From contig CM034132.1 in the NCBI GenBank assembly GCA_019914995.1, positions 932,501 through 996,500 on the forward strand: DNA of 64,000 bases. Direction: 5' to 3'. Origin of the DNA: Acanthochlamys bracteata (Eukaryota; Streptophyta; Magnoliopsida; Pandanales; Velloziaceae). The notes below the pieces were generated by a model, which was not told where the DNA came from, did no database searches, and saw nothing but the letters and a program-made list of their open reading frames with translations. Shown here in pieces: positions 35,400 to 46,700 of this stretch; position 1 is the stretch's first letter, and the number at the start of each line of letters is the position of its first letter. A program made the translations under genes and the position numbers.

Positions 35400-37549
35400 T
35401 CATTTTGTCGAAGGTTTGGACTGCATTAGCACGGCATCTAAGCTGCCAGTATTCAAGCTTCCAAGACTGAGATTCTCGCCACCAAGCATCTGTCTGGAGG
35501 AAGACAATCCACTAAGGAAAGGACCCATTGATTCTGACTGCACAAAAGAACGGCCATAATTGAGAGTGAGAAGTAGAGCATATATCCTGAGAAGAAAAAA
35601 GTTGCTACATCAAAAGAATAAGGTAAAAGCTAATATTGGGAAAAAAGATTACCAGAGAGAAGTCTATCTTAGCAAGATCTTGATAGCCATTTGATAAACC
35701 TTCTGTTGGAGACAGCAAACCAGACGTGCCCATATCTTGAGTAGTAAGTGTACCATGATGAATATCAGCTCTTTGTACCAGAGGTTTTGTTTGATCGTCA
35801 AAGCTGATTTTCGGTTCTTGACACCCACTTTCTTGTGCATGATTAACAGCAGAACCTAGCTGTAATGTCAAGATGGAGTCGTTTCAGTTATTTATCATGA
35901 AAAGTAAATCATGTATATCTGTCTCAGAAAATTTGCCACAGAGGTACAAAGAACCATATTTCTGTACCTCATGAATTTTCACTGTATTTGGAGTCAGATC
36001 CGGGTTAATGGGGTTCAAATGGGCATGACCCATGACATTGGCACCTCTGAGTGAATCAGGGATCTTTTGAACTAGAAAAGCATCACATGTCTCTTCTGAG
36101 TCCCAAATTGATGGCTGAGACACATGCGCTGAAGGTTGTGAATTTGTTGCTTGAATGCGAGCTATTTGAGCAGCAATAGCAGCATCAAAAGAGTCACATG
36201 TTAATGGAATCTGATGAAGACTAGACTGACTCGATGCAGACACTTGCTGGCAGCTATTGCCATCCATAGGTTTTGATGATTTCAGTAATAATTCTCCAAA
36301 ACTCATATTTGAAACACCATTAATCCATGAAAAGGAAGCACCACTGTTGGTTTCACCATCACCCTAGACCCAAGAAAAATAAGATTTCAGTCAATTCAAA
36401 TAACAACATAACATTACCTATAAACTTGGGGAGTGAATAACACAAACCGATTTTCCAGAAGAAGTGTCAGAAGTTTTTGTTGTGCTTGCAACTTTATTCA
36501 GTAGCTCACAACTTGATACTGGATTTACTTGGTTGGGACGTGAGACTCCATCCTGGTCAGAGAGGACCATATGGCAACCATTTTCAGAGATGGATGCAAA
36601 ATGTGGATTCTCTTTCTTAAGACATGGACTTGAGAACCAACCGTATCTTCCAAAGTTTAGGAAACAGTTAGTATACATTTGACAGTTCACAAATTTCATA
36701 GCCCAAACAAGAGAGGAGATGAACCTTAGACGAAAAACAGCAGGGCAACCGGCGGCAGCATACACATGTGCCACAGTTGTACCAGAATCTTTGGAAGTCC
36801 ACCTGTGACCGCGTAAGGTTTCCCTTTGTGCATCAAAGGGCACAAGCATGAGCTCTCCACATGCAGTTCCAGATTTGCCCCACTTGGTGTTGAGATGTTT
36901 CACCACAGATGATATTTTCTTTTGCATTCCAAGAGTCAGCTCCAAATAAGGGTTATATTTATCCTGTAAATGGAATGTTAATTTCTCCAGAACGAGTCAA
37001 AATGAGAAGAAAAAACACTTGCTAATTAACAAATTTAGACTGACAAAGATCTTACTCCCCTAACCACCTTTTCAAGTCCTCTTCGAGTAAAATTATCTAT
37101 GGGAAAGAGCTGTAATTTTAGCTTGATATGGCACTTTGCAAATGGATCTACTCCTTCTGCTGCCATTGCAGGTGCAACACCAATGACTTGGATATCTTCA
37201 TCTAGTTTTCGCATTGACGGCCATGAATTCTGCTTGTCTATCTCCATAATTGCCTTCCCTGTGGAACAAAAATGACAATATATAAACACCGAGCTTTTTT
37301 GGTCAAATGCAGAAGCCATAAATGGGGGAGAAACGGTTCAAGATAATGCTGTTATTGCCATCTTGAACTACAAGATACAACATGCAGGCTTTTCATTAAG
37401 AGTAACAGCACAATACCGTTTGTTTTACGATACTGCTTTGGCTTTTCTATACTTGATGTCCCCAGTTTTGTGCTAATAGGTATTGTATTTAATCTATTAT
37501 TTGCAGATGTAGCACTGGCCGCTTTGAGGCTTGGTGCAGGCCCCTTCAT
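35400..37549 (-). CDS. TKI1: TSL-kinase interacting protein 1-like
   Basis: Seven coding exons: 37549-37417, 37258-37068, 36963-36725, 36646-36448, 36363-35968, 35859-35653, 35537-35400. They join in frame to 500 codons. The recognisable domain spans exons 2-4: DPFAKCHIKLKLQLFPIDNF, TRRGLEKDKYNPYLELTLG, KKISSVVKHLNTKWG, ACGELMLVPFDAQRETL and VFRLRYGWFSS, characteristic of plant TKI1 homologues. Later exons are Ser/Gln-rich with SFSWINGVSNMSFGELLL and a C-terminal GSLDAVLMQ segment. In Arabidopsis the protein binds the TOUSLED kinase and is a predicted nuclear SANT/MYB-related factor. A 5' exon (ending at 37926) has no in-frame Met, so translation is placed at MKGPAPSL in the second exon. I expect some homologues to have a longer N-terminus; I cannot check that. 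A minimal upstream ORF is present in the leader (listed separately). Confidence 0.8.
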
Positions 37550-37964
37550 GATATTGATCTCTTTAGAAGAATCCAATATTGAAGGTCTTCTCTGACAACT
37601 ATAACAGAAAAACCCATCAATTCTTTCTATTCTTTAAAACAAATAAGTAATCTACAAGTTACAATTATTTGCAACAAACAGTTCAGTATTGGAAAATTGA
37701 GGAAAAAACAATTTTGGTGGTACACAATTAGCAAGAGGAAGACCAAGTCAATTTTGAATCATATGCAAATTAGAGCAACCCATCTAGGGTTTATAACTAC
37801 AAACAAATCATATCATGTTCATCAAGATCATCAAAAGAGTATGGTAATAACTAACAAAAAAATTCCCAATTTGATTGCATAGAACAAAATTCCGGAAAGA
37901 AATGCTAGTATCTTATACAATCAACCTTCAAGAAGTCTCCCTGCTTCCTCCGGCCAACGAAACC

Positions 37965-37973
37965 CTACATCAT
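37965..37973 (-). promoter_or_regulatory. Minimal upstream ORF (ATGATGTAG) in the TKI1-like leader
   Basis: In the predicted first leader exon the minus strand reads ATG ATG TAG. The inner ATG is followed immediately by a stop. Start-stop upstream ORFs (AUGUAA) are known in plants to stall ribosomes, for example in boron-responsive genes. Whether the TAG version acts likewise here is unknown. The exon ends at 37926 with AAG|GT. Confidence 0.4.
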
Positions 37974-38458
37974 AGAAAAATTTTCAACTACCACAGTTCA
38001 CCCAAATCCAAATCCGAGAGAAATCAAGCACCACCAAGCGGAAAATGAAACAAACTTCGGGCTTTCAAATGGGGATTTGAAAGGAGAACTTGAAATTTTG
38101 TGAGCAGATCAGAGATTAGGAAGCAGATGGGAGAAAAAAGAAAAAAATAACTGAAAAAATTGCCCGCGAAGAAATTAAAAGGGAATGAATTTGTTGTTTT
38201 AAAAGCTTTGCCGCCACATATTTTGTACAGAACCGGTATCGGGTATAGGATGCGATAACCCGATTCGGAAACGGTTGGGGAACCAAAACCCCGTTAGCGT
38301 AAATATCTACCACGCCGAGTTTAAGATACTTTGCAAATGGGCTTTGGCCCATTTGTTTAATTAGTGGTTCTGCGAACAACCATGACATCTCAAACTCTTA
38401 TCGAAGAATATTAAAATAACATTTACTTTACAGATTCAGTTTCTCGTCGTGACATTAA

Positions 38459-38740
38459 GTGCTTGTTTCAAGTTCATAAAAATCCAATTTTTTCTCACAA
38501 AATTAAAATTCTACAAAATTTTTATATTTTAATTACAAACAGAAATGAAAATTTAAATTTTTAATTTTGCACAAGTGAAACTTAAAATCTAGTGTATTTT
38601 TTTTTGAACTCGATTTCAACCAACTTCAAGAATCAATTAAAATATAAAAACGAAATTCTACTTCTAATTTATTTTTTAAAAACTTTATTTTTTATTTTTT
38701 ACTTTTACAAAAATTAGCTACAAATATTTGAAACAAGCTC
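38459..38740. mobile_element. MITE, PIF/Harbinger (Tourist)-like, family A
   Basis: A 282-base element flanked by TAA duplications (38456-38458 and 38741-38743). Terminal inverted repeats are GTGCTTGTTTCAA at the left and, on the other strand, GAGCTTGTTTCAA at the right (12 of 13 positions). The interior is AT-rich and non-coding. Its right arm is shared with 11911-12173 and, inverted, 56214-56501. TIR, three-base TAA/TTA duplication and size all fit a Tourist-like MITE. Confidence 0.7.
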
Positions 38741-38942
38741 TAATATTTAAAATTCAAACACTAGCTAAAATAATAAGAAGTAGAAACGTACAACCATTTC
38801 CGCTACAGAATTCTGTATTTGCCTATCACAGGTTAAGAGAGGAAGGTGATGGAATGATTTTGTAAAAAAAAAAAGTTGCAGCAATGGAATGGTTTCCAAC
38901 TATATGATACAACAACGATGGTGGAAAGCAGCTCTAGAAGCA

Positions 38943-40005
38943 TCATTCGAAATCTAGAATTCCAAAATTGGAGAGAAGTATCTTCACTTGTTGAACGAAA
39001 TCTGCGCCTGTTGCGTACTCTGTCAACAAACCAACGGCGAAACCAAACATAGCCCACCTGTAGAAATTGTAGAAAATTTTCTGTTAAACTCAATGAAACA
39101 TCAATGCCGAGTTATTTCCTTCATATCGAAAAGCATATTTCATAGCAATTTCCATAACTTAAGTATACCTTCCGTTAGCGATCTCATTCTTGCTCAAAAA
39201 CCCAAAGAATGGACCTTGATCAGCCTCCTCTGATGCACTGGGCTAGGAAATTATGAGACAGAGAAGGGCATTTACTTAGAAAGAGACAACGAAATTTCAG
39301 CTGCAGGACTTGTTCCGGTTGCCAATCCTAACAGTTGGAGAAGCATCAGTCACCGGTTACAGATTTAGATGCATTAGTGTTACTAAGAATCATTTAGCAA
39401 TTAGTATTAGATGTTTAGAAGTGTTGATGAGTTAGAATTTCTGAAGGAGTCTAACTGTGGATAGCACAGTTAAAGCTAAGAGTCCTTTAAATTTAGAAGT
39501 TCCTTGCAAGTGGAACTTTATTAGGCATAGGAGTTCTTTTGTAGAAGAACTCTTTGTTTAGTTATAAATAAGCATTGTAAGTCTCATTAGAGGGGGAGAT
39601 TTATGCATTAGCTATTTTCGAATTACAGTTTACTAGTTATTTTGTTACTTTTTATTTTTTTTGTTGAGAAGGTGTATCATCCTCGAGCTTCTTTTGCTTA
39701 TAATACTCTTGCAAATCCTTTGCTTTCTTTCTGTGGAACTGCAGTGTCACCACACTTTTAGCTGGGGATGCACTAACAGATGCAGGGGCTGCCATAGGCT
39801 TCAAAGGCATTGTTGAAGAAGGCGGCAAAGCAGGTTTCAAAGGCGGAGTAGCAGAGATAGAGGGAGAAGGTGGCGGGAGCGGAGAAGACAAAGAAGGAGC
39901 CGAAAGTCTCCTGAGAGGCCCCTCAGCTTTTGCGTTCCTGGCGTATAGCTTTGGATGAGGAGAAGAAAGCTTCAACTTCATCGTAGGACTAGCAGCTAAA
40001 GACAT
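38943..40005 (-). CDS. OHP2: One-helix protein 2 (OHP2), intron-1 donor apparently lost
   Basis: OHP2 is a chloroplast thylakoid LHC-like protein that binds chlorophyll and works with OHP1 and HCF244 in photosystem II assembly. Exon 1 (40005-39682) encodes a Ser-rich transit peptide, a Pro-rich linker and VVTLQFHRKKAKDLQEYYKQKKLE. Exon 2 (39227-39169) encodes EADQGPFFGFLSKNEIANGR. Exon 3 (39057-38943) encodes the single transmembrane helix WAMFGFAVGLLTEYATGADF and the tail VKILLSNFGILDFE. These exons join to 165 codons, near the family's 172, with exact phase. However, after the GAG at 39682 the intron begins GA instead of GT. The next downstream GT (AAAAA|GTAACA near 39646) lies beyond an in-frame TAA (39652-39654). 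Read literally, exon 1 yields a 117-aa product without the pigment-binding helix. Loss of the donor, a rare GA-AG intron, or a one-base sequence error are all possible. Confidence 0.8.
39280..39655 (+). repeat. Possible LTR-like insertion in OHP2 intron 1
   Basis: On the plus strand this intronic segment has the texture of a plant Copia LTR: AGTTATAAATAAGCATTGTA (TATA-like box followed by a polyadenylation-like signal), then a CT/AG-rich GAGGGGGAG region, with TTAGTATTAGATG upstream. I could not define TG...CA termini or a target duplication, so this is a resemblance only. Confidence 0.2.
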
Positions 40006-40117
40006 GGTGTCGATTATCAAATTCTGCTATCTTTTCCGTATAATGAAGGAGGAGAAAAAAAAAACAAGAGAAGAGGAGAGAGCTGGTAGTGAAGGTGATG
40101 GGAGAGGAAGGAACAAG

Positions 40118-40126
40118 CTATATATT
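40118..40126 (-). promoter_or_regulatory. TATA box of OHP2 with adjacent CCAAT
   Basis: The minus strand reads GACCAATATATAGC here, about 115 bases upstream of the OHP2 start. It combines a CCAAT box and a TATATA core. This fits a transcription start near 40085. Confidence 0.45.
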
Positions 40127-40129
40127 GGT

Positions 40130-41242
40130 CGAAGAAGGTGTGGATAAGGGGTGGCCAAGTTTTTTATATGAAGGAGAGGTGGGGATTGGGTGGTGAAACT
40201 GAATACTTCAGATTGTCATTACCTGGAAGGCCATTGTTCACAAGAACAACCAATTTCTCTGAAAGCAGCGTTCTCTATAAACCGAATTCCCTGAAGCAGC
40301 GTTAAAATCCCAAATCGAACAGTAACGAAAAATCTTAATAGCATGATAATACTAGTAACAGCTTAAAAAACTTTCACGTGGGAAGAAAATTAATGTAGAA
40401 CCCCTATGTTTAACGTCAGTCCTTCCAAGAATTGATCAATGCAGGAGGTCAGTGAACTTAGGAACTACTGCATCCAAAGGCTACTTATGTACCAACAGCT
40501 TTAAAAGAGAATGCAACCAAAGTACGTATAAACTAAGATGATGCATATAATCTTTTTGACAGAAGGCATATTTTGGTGTTCTTAGTAATTTCTCCATCCT
40601 AATGAACTGCAGGACACAGCGATGGCATAAGAAAGTGAAACTGAATACCAAAAAGTTACTCCAAGCCCACCAATAGATGCACCGGAAGAGAACAAATTGT
40701 AAAATAACTCCTCACAGTTGATTATAAACAAAGTACTGCAAAAAGATACGACTAGATACAACACATTATGCATCCCGTGCTAAAAAAATTGGATATCTAG
40801 CAGCTATAATATGAAAAACACAGACAAGCATGGGACAGCTGTAACTTAAACTACCATCCAAGTAACGGAAATCTTAACTAACTCTTCAACTGTCTTCGAC
40901 TGCAAAAACTTGACCTTAAAGCACATGATGCTGAGAGGATGATGACTTGTAGTAGTAGTACCAGCACCAGCTTCAAACTTATTGAAGTGCTCTTGCAATG
41001 GTTTTGTCAAATCATTCTATGCTTGCAGAGCCTGCTACAGAAGCTTCCAAACTAGTATATTGAAGGCACTGCAATCCTACGGAAGGCCAGCCTGTCTTGC
41101 AGCATGTTAACTGGAACAACTTATCTGCCTCTCAAAGTATGCCAAAAGTTCCAGGGTTCTGTGGAGGACCAGCGATTCAATTAGTAAAAGGTCCATAAAG
41201 ATTATGCCCCATAGACTGACTCCATGTTAACCGAATATGTAT
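40130..41242. other. Intergenic region, no gene seen
   Basis: It holds the OHP2 promoter side and the 3' UTR of the next minus-strand gene. No exon or bounded repeat recognised. Confidence 0.5.
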
Positions 41243-42030
41243 CTACTGGATTACACATTCGCATCTCCTGAAAGTTCCTTCTTCACACTCCTCATCTGAG
41301 AAGTCTTCATCACTGCAAGAGGTTATGCTGGTATTAAGAATAAATCCGAGTATTTATTTGGAAAGGTTTATATTAACATATCTTTTTAGAACTACAGCAG
41401 TACATATATGGAAAAGTTTTAGGACTAACACAAGGAACACATAACCTCTTTTGATCAATGGTTTGAAATAATAATATACCTGACTTCGAATTCCCTTATC
41501 TCCGCGAGTTCCATCCCACATGAATCTACCCACTGGAGTTTCCTTCCCCCAGTACAACTAGATAACACTTCTTGTGACTCTTCCTGGGTGTTATAGGGGT
41601 TATCATCACTACCTGTAACCTGAGAACTCTTCATACATATTTTTCTAAGAGTACTCTTTAGAAATACCCTACTTTCATTTTCATCTTCATGATCTGCACC
41701 CTCTGATGCCTTCTCACTTTCAGCTGAAGAGGGTCGTGAATTTGCATTCTGGTTAAGAGAATCTACTATAGGCGGACATGCACCATCAGCTTCCGATGTA
41801 GCATGACTGAAACAATTAAAGCAGGTGCATCTGCTTGAACCCCTGTTTTCTTTAGAAGTTGACTGGATATCAGACTCATTATAATCATCAACCAGGTGGT
41901 AATGATGCCAAGGCAAAACTTTTATTGGGGGTTCATCCTTATTTCTCCCTAGAAAAAGAAGGCTGAGGCCTTTACTATAACCAGAAGCTGAAGAAGAGAA
42001 GAATCCACCACCTTCCACTGCCAACAGCAT
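41243..42030 (-). CDS. Uncharacterised acidic plant protein (206 aa)
   Basis: Two exons, 42030-41480 and 41312-41243, join in frame. The protein starts MLLAVEGGGFFSSSASGYSK and GLSLLFLGRNKDEPPIKVLPW, and has a Cys cluster (RCTCFNCFSH). The middle is Ser/Glu-rich (SAESEKASEGADHEDENES), followed by VFLKSTLRKICMKSS. The ending is GGRKLQWVDSCGMELAEIRE then FEVSDEDFSDEECEEGTFRR with CECVIQ. The KVQWVD-C-G-x-LAEIREFE(x)S(D/E)xxD(S/F)DE block is a widespread plant motif of unknown function, and the second exon completes its acidic end. No membrane segment. The leader appears to have an intron (about 42135 to 42962), with a first exon near 42963-43050. It lies divergently from a CT-rich plus-strand region at 43.3 kb. 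Confidence 0.75.
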
Positions 42031-43059
42031 ATCAGATGATCATGCAGAATCCAGTGAAACAGCTATCTTAAAAGCTAGCTCCCTCTTCTGGTTTCAGGGG
42101 AGCTACGATAAACTATAACTTGTAATGAGAGGACCTGCATAGAGATAGAGAAATAATGAGTGCTCACATTACAGCAAAAGTTACAGAGAACATGCATGAA
42201 AAATTTCTGCTGCTGCAGATGAAAGATAATGACTATATCGATAATTTACCACACGAGCCAATTCAATCAGATTCATAAATTGTTCCAGCTACCCAGTCTA
42301 GCCTTAAGCCAAAAACACAGAGCTTGATATCAGAAGCACCAGCCAATGAATTGAATTCTTCCCTGATAATTCTTCTTATCACAACATACCACACATTGTC
42401 CTTTTAACTATACATCAGCAGCACGGGTATGTAAGAAGAAAATAAACATCCATCAGAACTAAATCTAACTCGGATATCACAGCCTTAAATTTGCTGAAAC
42501 ACTCCTCCAAAGCAACAACAAGTATTCCATTCAAATAAGGATACTCAGACAATCTAACTGCTTGAGATGGTTAACAATCTATTGACATTCATATTTCAGC
42601 CTGCTTATGGTTCAGCTCAAACAGAGCCCCTACAAACATAAATCTGTATATCTTATATACACTGGAACTAAAATCAAGCCGCAGTTCATATGAAAAATAA
42701 TCAGATCTCCAGATCACCAACCAAAAATGAACAACTCAAAATAATACTCTAAACATGCATTAATAGTTGAACAGCAACCAACATAAAACTTTGAGCATGA
42801 AATTAAACTACATCTCCTGAACACTCCAACACTAACAAAACTTAACAACAAAAACACGAAATTAAAGCAATTGATTTGCTCCACCATAACCAACCCTTTT
42901 CAATCTTCATTAACATAAATTCATTAAAGCTTAGGTTAAGAGAAGCAGGAACAGATCTAAAACCTTTTGAATTTGAAAGAAATTCTAGAAACCGGCAGGC
43001 AATGGAGCGCGAGCTGCTCAATGTTTGGAAAATGAAATGAAATGATGTTGCGCTGGCGG

Positions 43060-43790
43060 CTAGTGGCTTTTTGCTTTCTTGGCTTTTGTTCTGTCCACAT
43101 CTGACATCCCCTTTTCTTTATTTGTTTTGTATTATTTAAATACTACGATCCGCTGACCTGAGCCTAGACAGCACGTGGTCCTCGTTATTTTGTCATTTGT
43201 TTAAAACTTGGGCCTCAATTTATCGGCCCCCATGTAGACCATTTAGATTGCGAGTGATTTTAGTTATCGTGAATCAGCCCATTTACAAATTATTAAGCCC
43301 GCTGGGAACTTCATGCTCGAGTTAGTTGTGGGCTTTCAATCTCCACCGTCGTTACAATTTCAACAACACAACAAAACAAAACTATCCAACCAAACAACAA
43401 TTTTTAATTACTCATTTTATTCTCTTCCATCTCTCTTCTTCTCTCTCTCTGTTACCATTTCTTATTTCTTTCTTTGTTGTTGTTGCTGTTCATCGAAGGA
43501 AAAAGAAGAGCAGAGAAAGAAATTGGGGTTAGGGTTTAGGTGATGATGACGAAAAAATTGGAAGAAGCGGAGAGAACCATGTAATGGATGAAATGTAAAT
43601 TGTTCTTTCCTTGACTTAGTCAAAGCAGTCAGACATCAAACAACACAACTTTATTACAAGTTTACAACCGTATTCAATTCGCTAAGTATAGGAAGATAAC
43701 AATGGTAGTGGATGTTCACGTCCTTGCTAATTAGATTCTATGTTCTGCATTATAACACTATGCACAAATGCTATGGTATACATACTGGGC
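43060..43790. other. Intergenic region with a leader-like plus-strand stretch
   Basis: Between the uncharacterised acidic gene and the 3' end of GIGANTEA. From about 43380 to 43560 the plus strand is CT-rich then purine-rich, like a plant leader. It ends in a short frame, MMTKKLEEAERTM, that stops at 43582. No downstream exon follows, since the next sequence is the GIGANTEA 3' end on the other strand. It may be a gene relic or simply promoter sequence. Confidence 0.35.
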
Positions 43791-43799
43791 GACGAGTTA

Positions 43800-46700
43800 C
43801 TAGCATGAGATAGGACAGCATACTTCTTTTGCAGCAGCGTCCAGAAAAGTAAGAGTCAATCCAGTTGCTAGTCTGCTGTGGGCTTCCCATTGTATGCACT
43901 TGTTGATGTCTGCCTGCCAATCAATGGAACCGACGTTGTGGCACCGGTACGGTGGACCATAATTAGCTTTCCTATCCCTTTGCTTGAGGCTGCTGGACTT
44001 GGATGGGTTACTGTGTATAAGGTCTCGAAGAACAGATGTACTCAGTGCGCGAACGAGCGCACTTGAATGAGAAAGGCAACGAACGGTTGCTGATAAACGG
44101 CACTGCACATAACACATGTCGATCAGGTTAAGATGCTAATTCTTAACCGCCAATGCATCCTATCTGGTTGCGAGTGAAAGGAATGAACATACCTTCAGCA
44201 AGTTTGAGAGACCATCTGAAACTGCAAAACCTGATTCTCCCCAGTTGCTGAGAAGCTGAATGGCTCTAGCTGTTACTTCCAGGAGCTGACCAGAAACATA
44301 ATCTCAGAATAAGAATCACAAGGATCGCAGTCAATAAGAAAACAAACGAGTCCTAATATGTGACTCAGTATAAGACTTAGAGACATCAGAATAACTACCA
44401 AGCAAAATAACTAAAATAGATGTGTCGTGAAACTGATATTACCTCTAGTTGAGGTAAAGTGCATGCTTCTCCATCAACAAGCATTCCATCAGTTGCGCGA
44501 AGAAGAAGATCTGAAGCACCTGCCAAAATCATCAATGTTTCTGGCCTTTCATGACTCCTCATCAGTTCGACGATTAATTTGACAATTCGCTGGTTGATTC
44601 TCCACATTTTCTGACCTTTATCATCATCTCTAGCAATCCAAGGCTGCAAATCCCTTTCCGCCTGCCAAGAACTCAAAGTCACATAAAGTAACAAAGAAGC
44701 AGACTGAAAAGTTGAAGCTACTGGGGAAACATTTAAGGAACGATATTTATTCAATTACTCAGGAGGGCTTAAGCTTTCGAGTTTTTGACCTGAAGGACGA
44801 TTGCAGTCGATGCTTTTGTTGGTGACGCTGAAACAACATCACAGAGGGCATCAACCACCTGCGCATCATAGAAAAGTTGCAATTGGGATTCTCTGACCAA
44901 ATTATTGTATTACAGATTCCTGAACAGAAATCGAGTGCCCATGGATGCAATTTTATACAGTTTGATATTTCAGTTTCTATTCTTTGATCTACCTGGCTAC
45001 CGGTAAGGTTATTAAAGCATGAAACTTTGCAAGGCCTACAATAATACCATTATTGGAGGCTCTAAAGAAAATAAAAGACTTACATAATCAATCAAATAGC
45101 AAGTATTTATAGGAAAAAGAAGAGTGGAAATACCTTTCGCCAACCCTGCTGCGCAGACGTGCCTTCAGCACTCATTTGTGTTTCTGGTGCTGCAATTAAT
45201 TTATGCCAAAGCAACGAAACAACCGAGAAACACAACTCCTGCTTCTCTGAAAGGACAGATTTCATAAGAGCTTGTGCAGTGTTGTTATAGCCAATGCTCT
45301 GATCCATTGTAAGAAAATTTGCTAAATCTGTTGCGTCCACTTGCAAGCTTCCAATACTTTTGCCTGATGTGCTGAGCATAGCATCATTTAGCAGCTTAGC
45401 TTTCTCAGACTTCAAGAATTGTCTAGAAGAACAATCATCTGCCGAGATGGACGAGTTCTTTAGTAGATAGCTACTACTACTACGGATACTTGTATCTCTC
45501 ACACTGTCTGGACATTCTTGATCATCCCTCCTTGGAGGAGTGGTACCAACCAAGTGCGCTTCAAGAGGCTCTGCTTTGTGAACTATCAAGGCCACATTCT
45601 TGCCATGTATGTCAATCAGTTGATAAAGAGAAGATGCTCTTGTTGAGATCTCAATATCCAATTTGCATCGCATGAGAACTGAAAGAGCATTCATACATGC
45701 CTTGGACCTCTCAAATAGCTCGGACACATGAGCAGCAACCATTGCTGCTGCAACTATTTCATTTGAACTGCAACTCCAAGAGGTCCCAACAGAAGACGGC
45801 TTCAACGAAAAAAGAGCTTCAAGAATCCCTAGAATTCTACGAGTGTGAGAAATTGCACCGCCTGTACCATTATCTGACCCATTCTTGAATCCATCCATTC
45901 TGGCAGCCTTAGCGGCTCTTGTAGATTCTTTGGTATCTAAGTGGGTACCATTCTTTTTAAGCAAGGGGAACAACTGTAACTCATAAGCCAAAGCACATAC
46001 AGCAGCTAGAACATATGAATCAAAAGTTGCTACAGGACCTTGTCTTTTCTTACTGAATCTACGAGCAGGCTTCCCATTAGTTATTTCCTGTTCCTCAACT
46101 GTTTCATTCGATAAACGACTTCCATTGCTAGTTGGTCTCTTGCTTCCGTTAGGTAACGCTTCATAGCTGACACAGACAGTAAGTACAACAAACAGCAAGC
46201 GAGAGGCAAGATCCATAGATGCACATGATTCCACAAAAAGTGAATGAATCATTGTACGGAGTTCAGCTACTGCCAAATTTTTAGTGGTTGACCAGACACC
46301 ACTGTGAGGTTTCACTTTTCTGGTTTGCTCAACCGATAATTCTGGTGGAAAAGTCCTCCTTAAAATCGCTTCAACGGTTGCAACAAATATTCTCATGAGG
46401 CAGGCTTCAGAAGGACTTCCTTGAGGTAAGTATTCCAAAACCCTGAGCAATGGCAAGTACAAACTCCAACATAAAGCAGGAGGCTGCAGAGGTGTTGCAA
46501 CTACTAATTCTGGTAAATCAACAGCTGAGGAACTCAGAGGAAGAAGTCCATAAGCTGCTTCCCAAATAGTACAGATTCTCCATTCAACATCAGGGCCATG
46601 GGCACAGAACAATGAAGCAATGCCTTGTGCAGTAGCTTCTATTGTAGCTTCTGCAGTAGGGAGTTCTAACTGCGCAGTGAAGTGATATGGATTGTGCATG

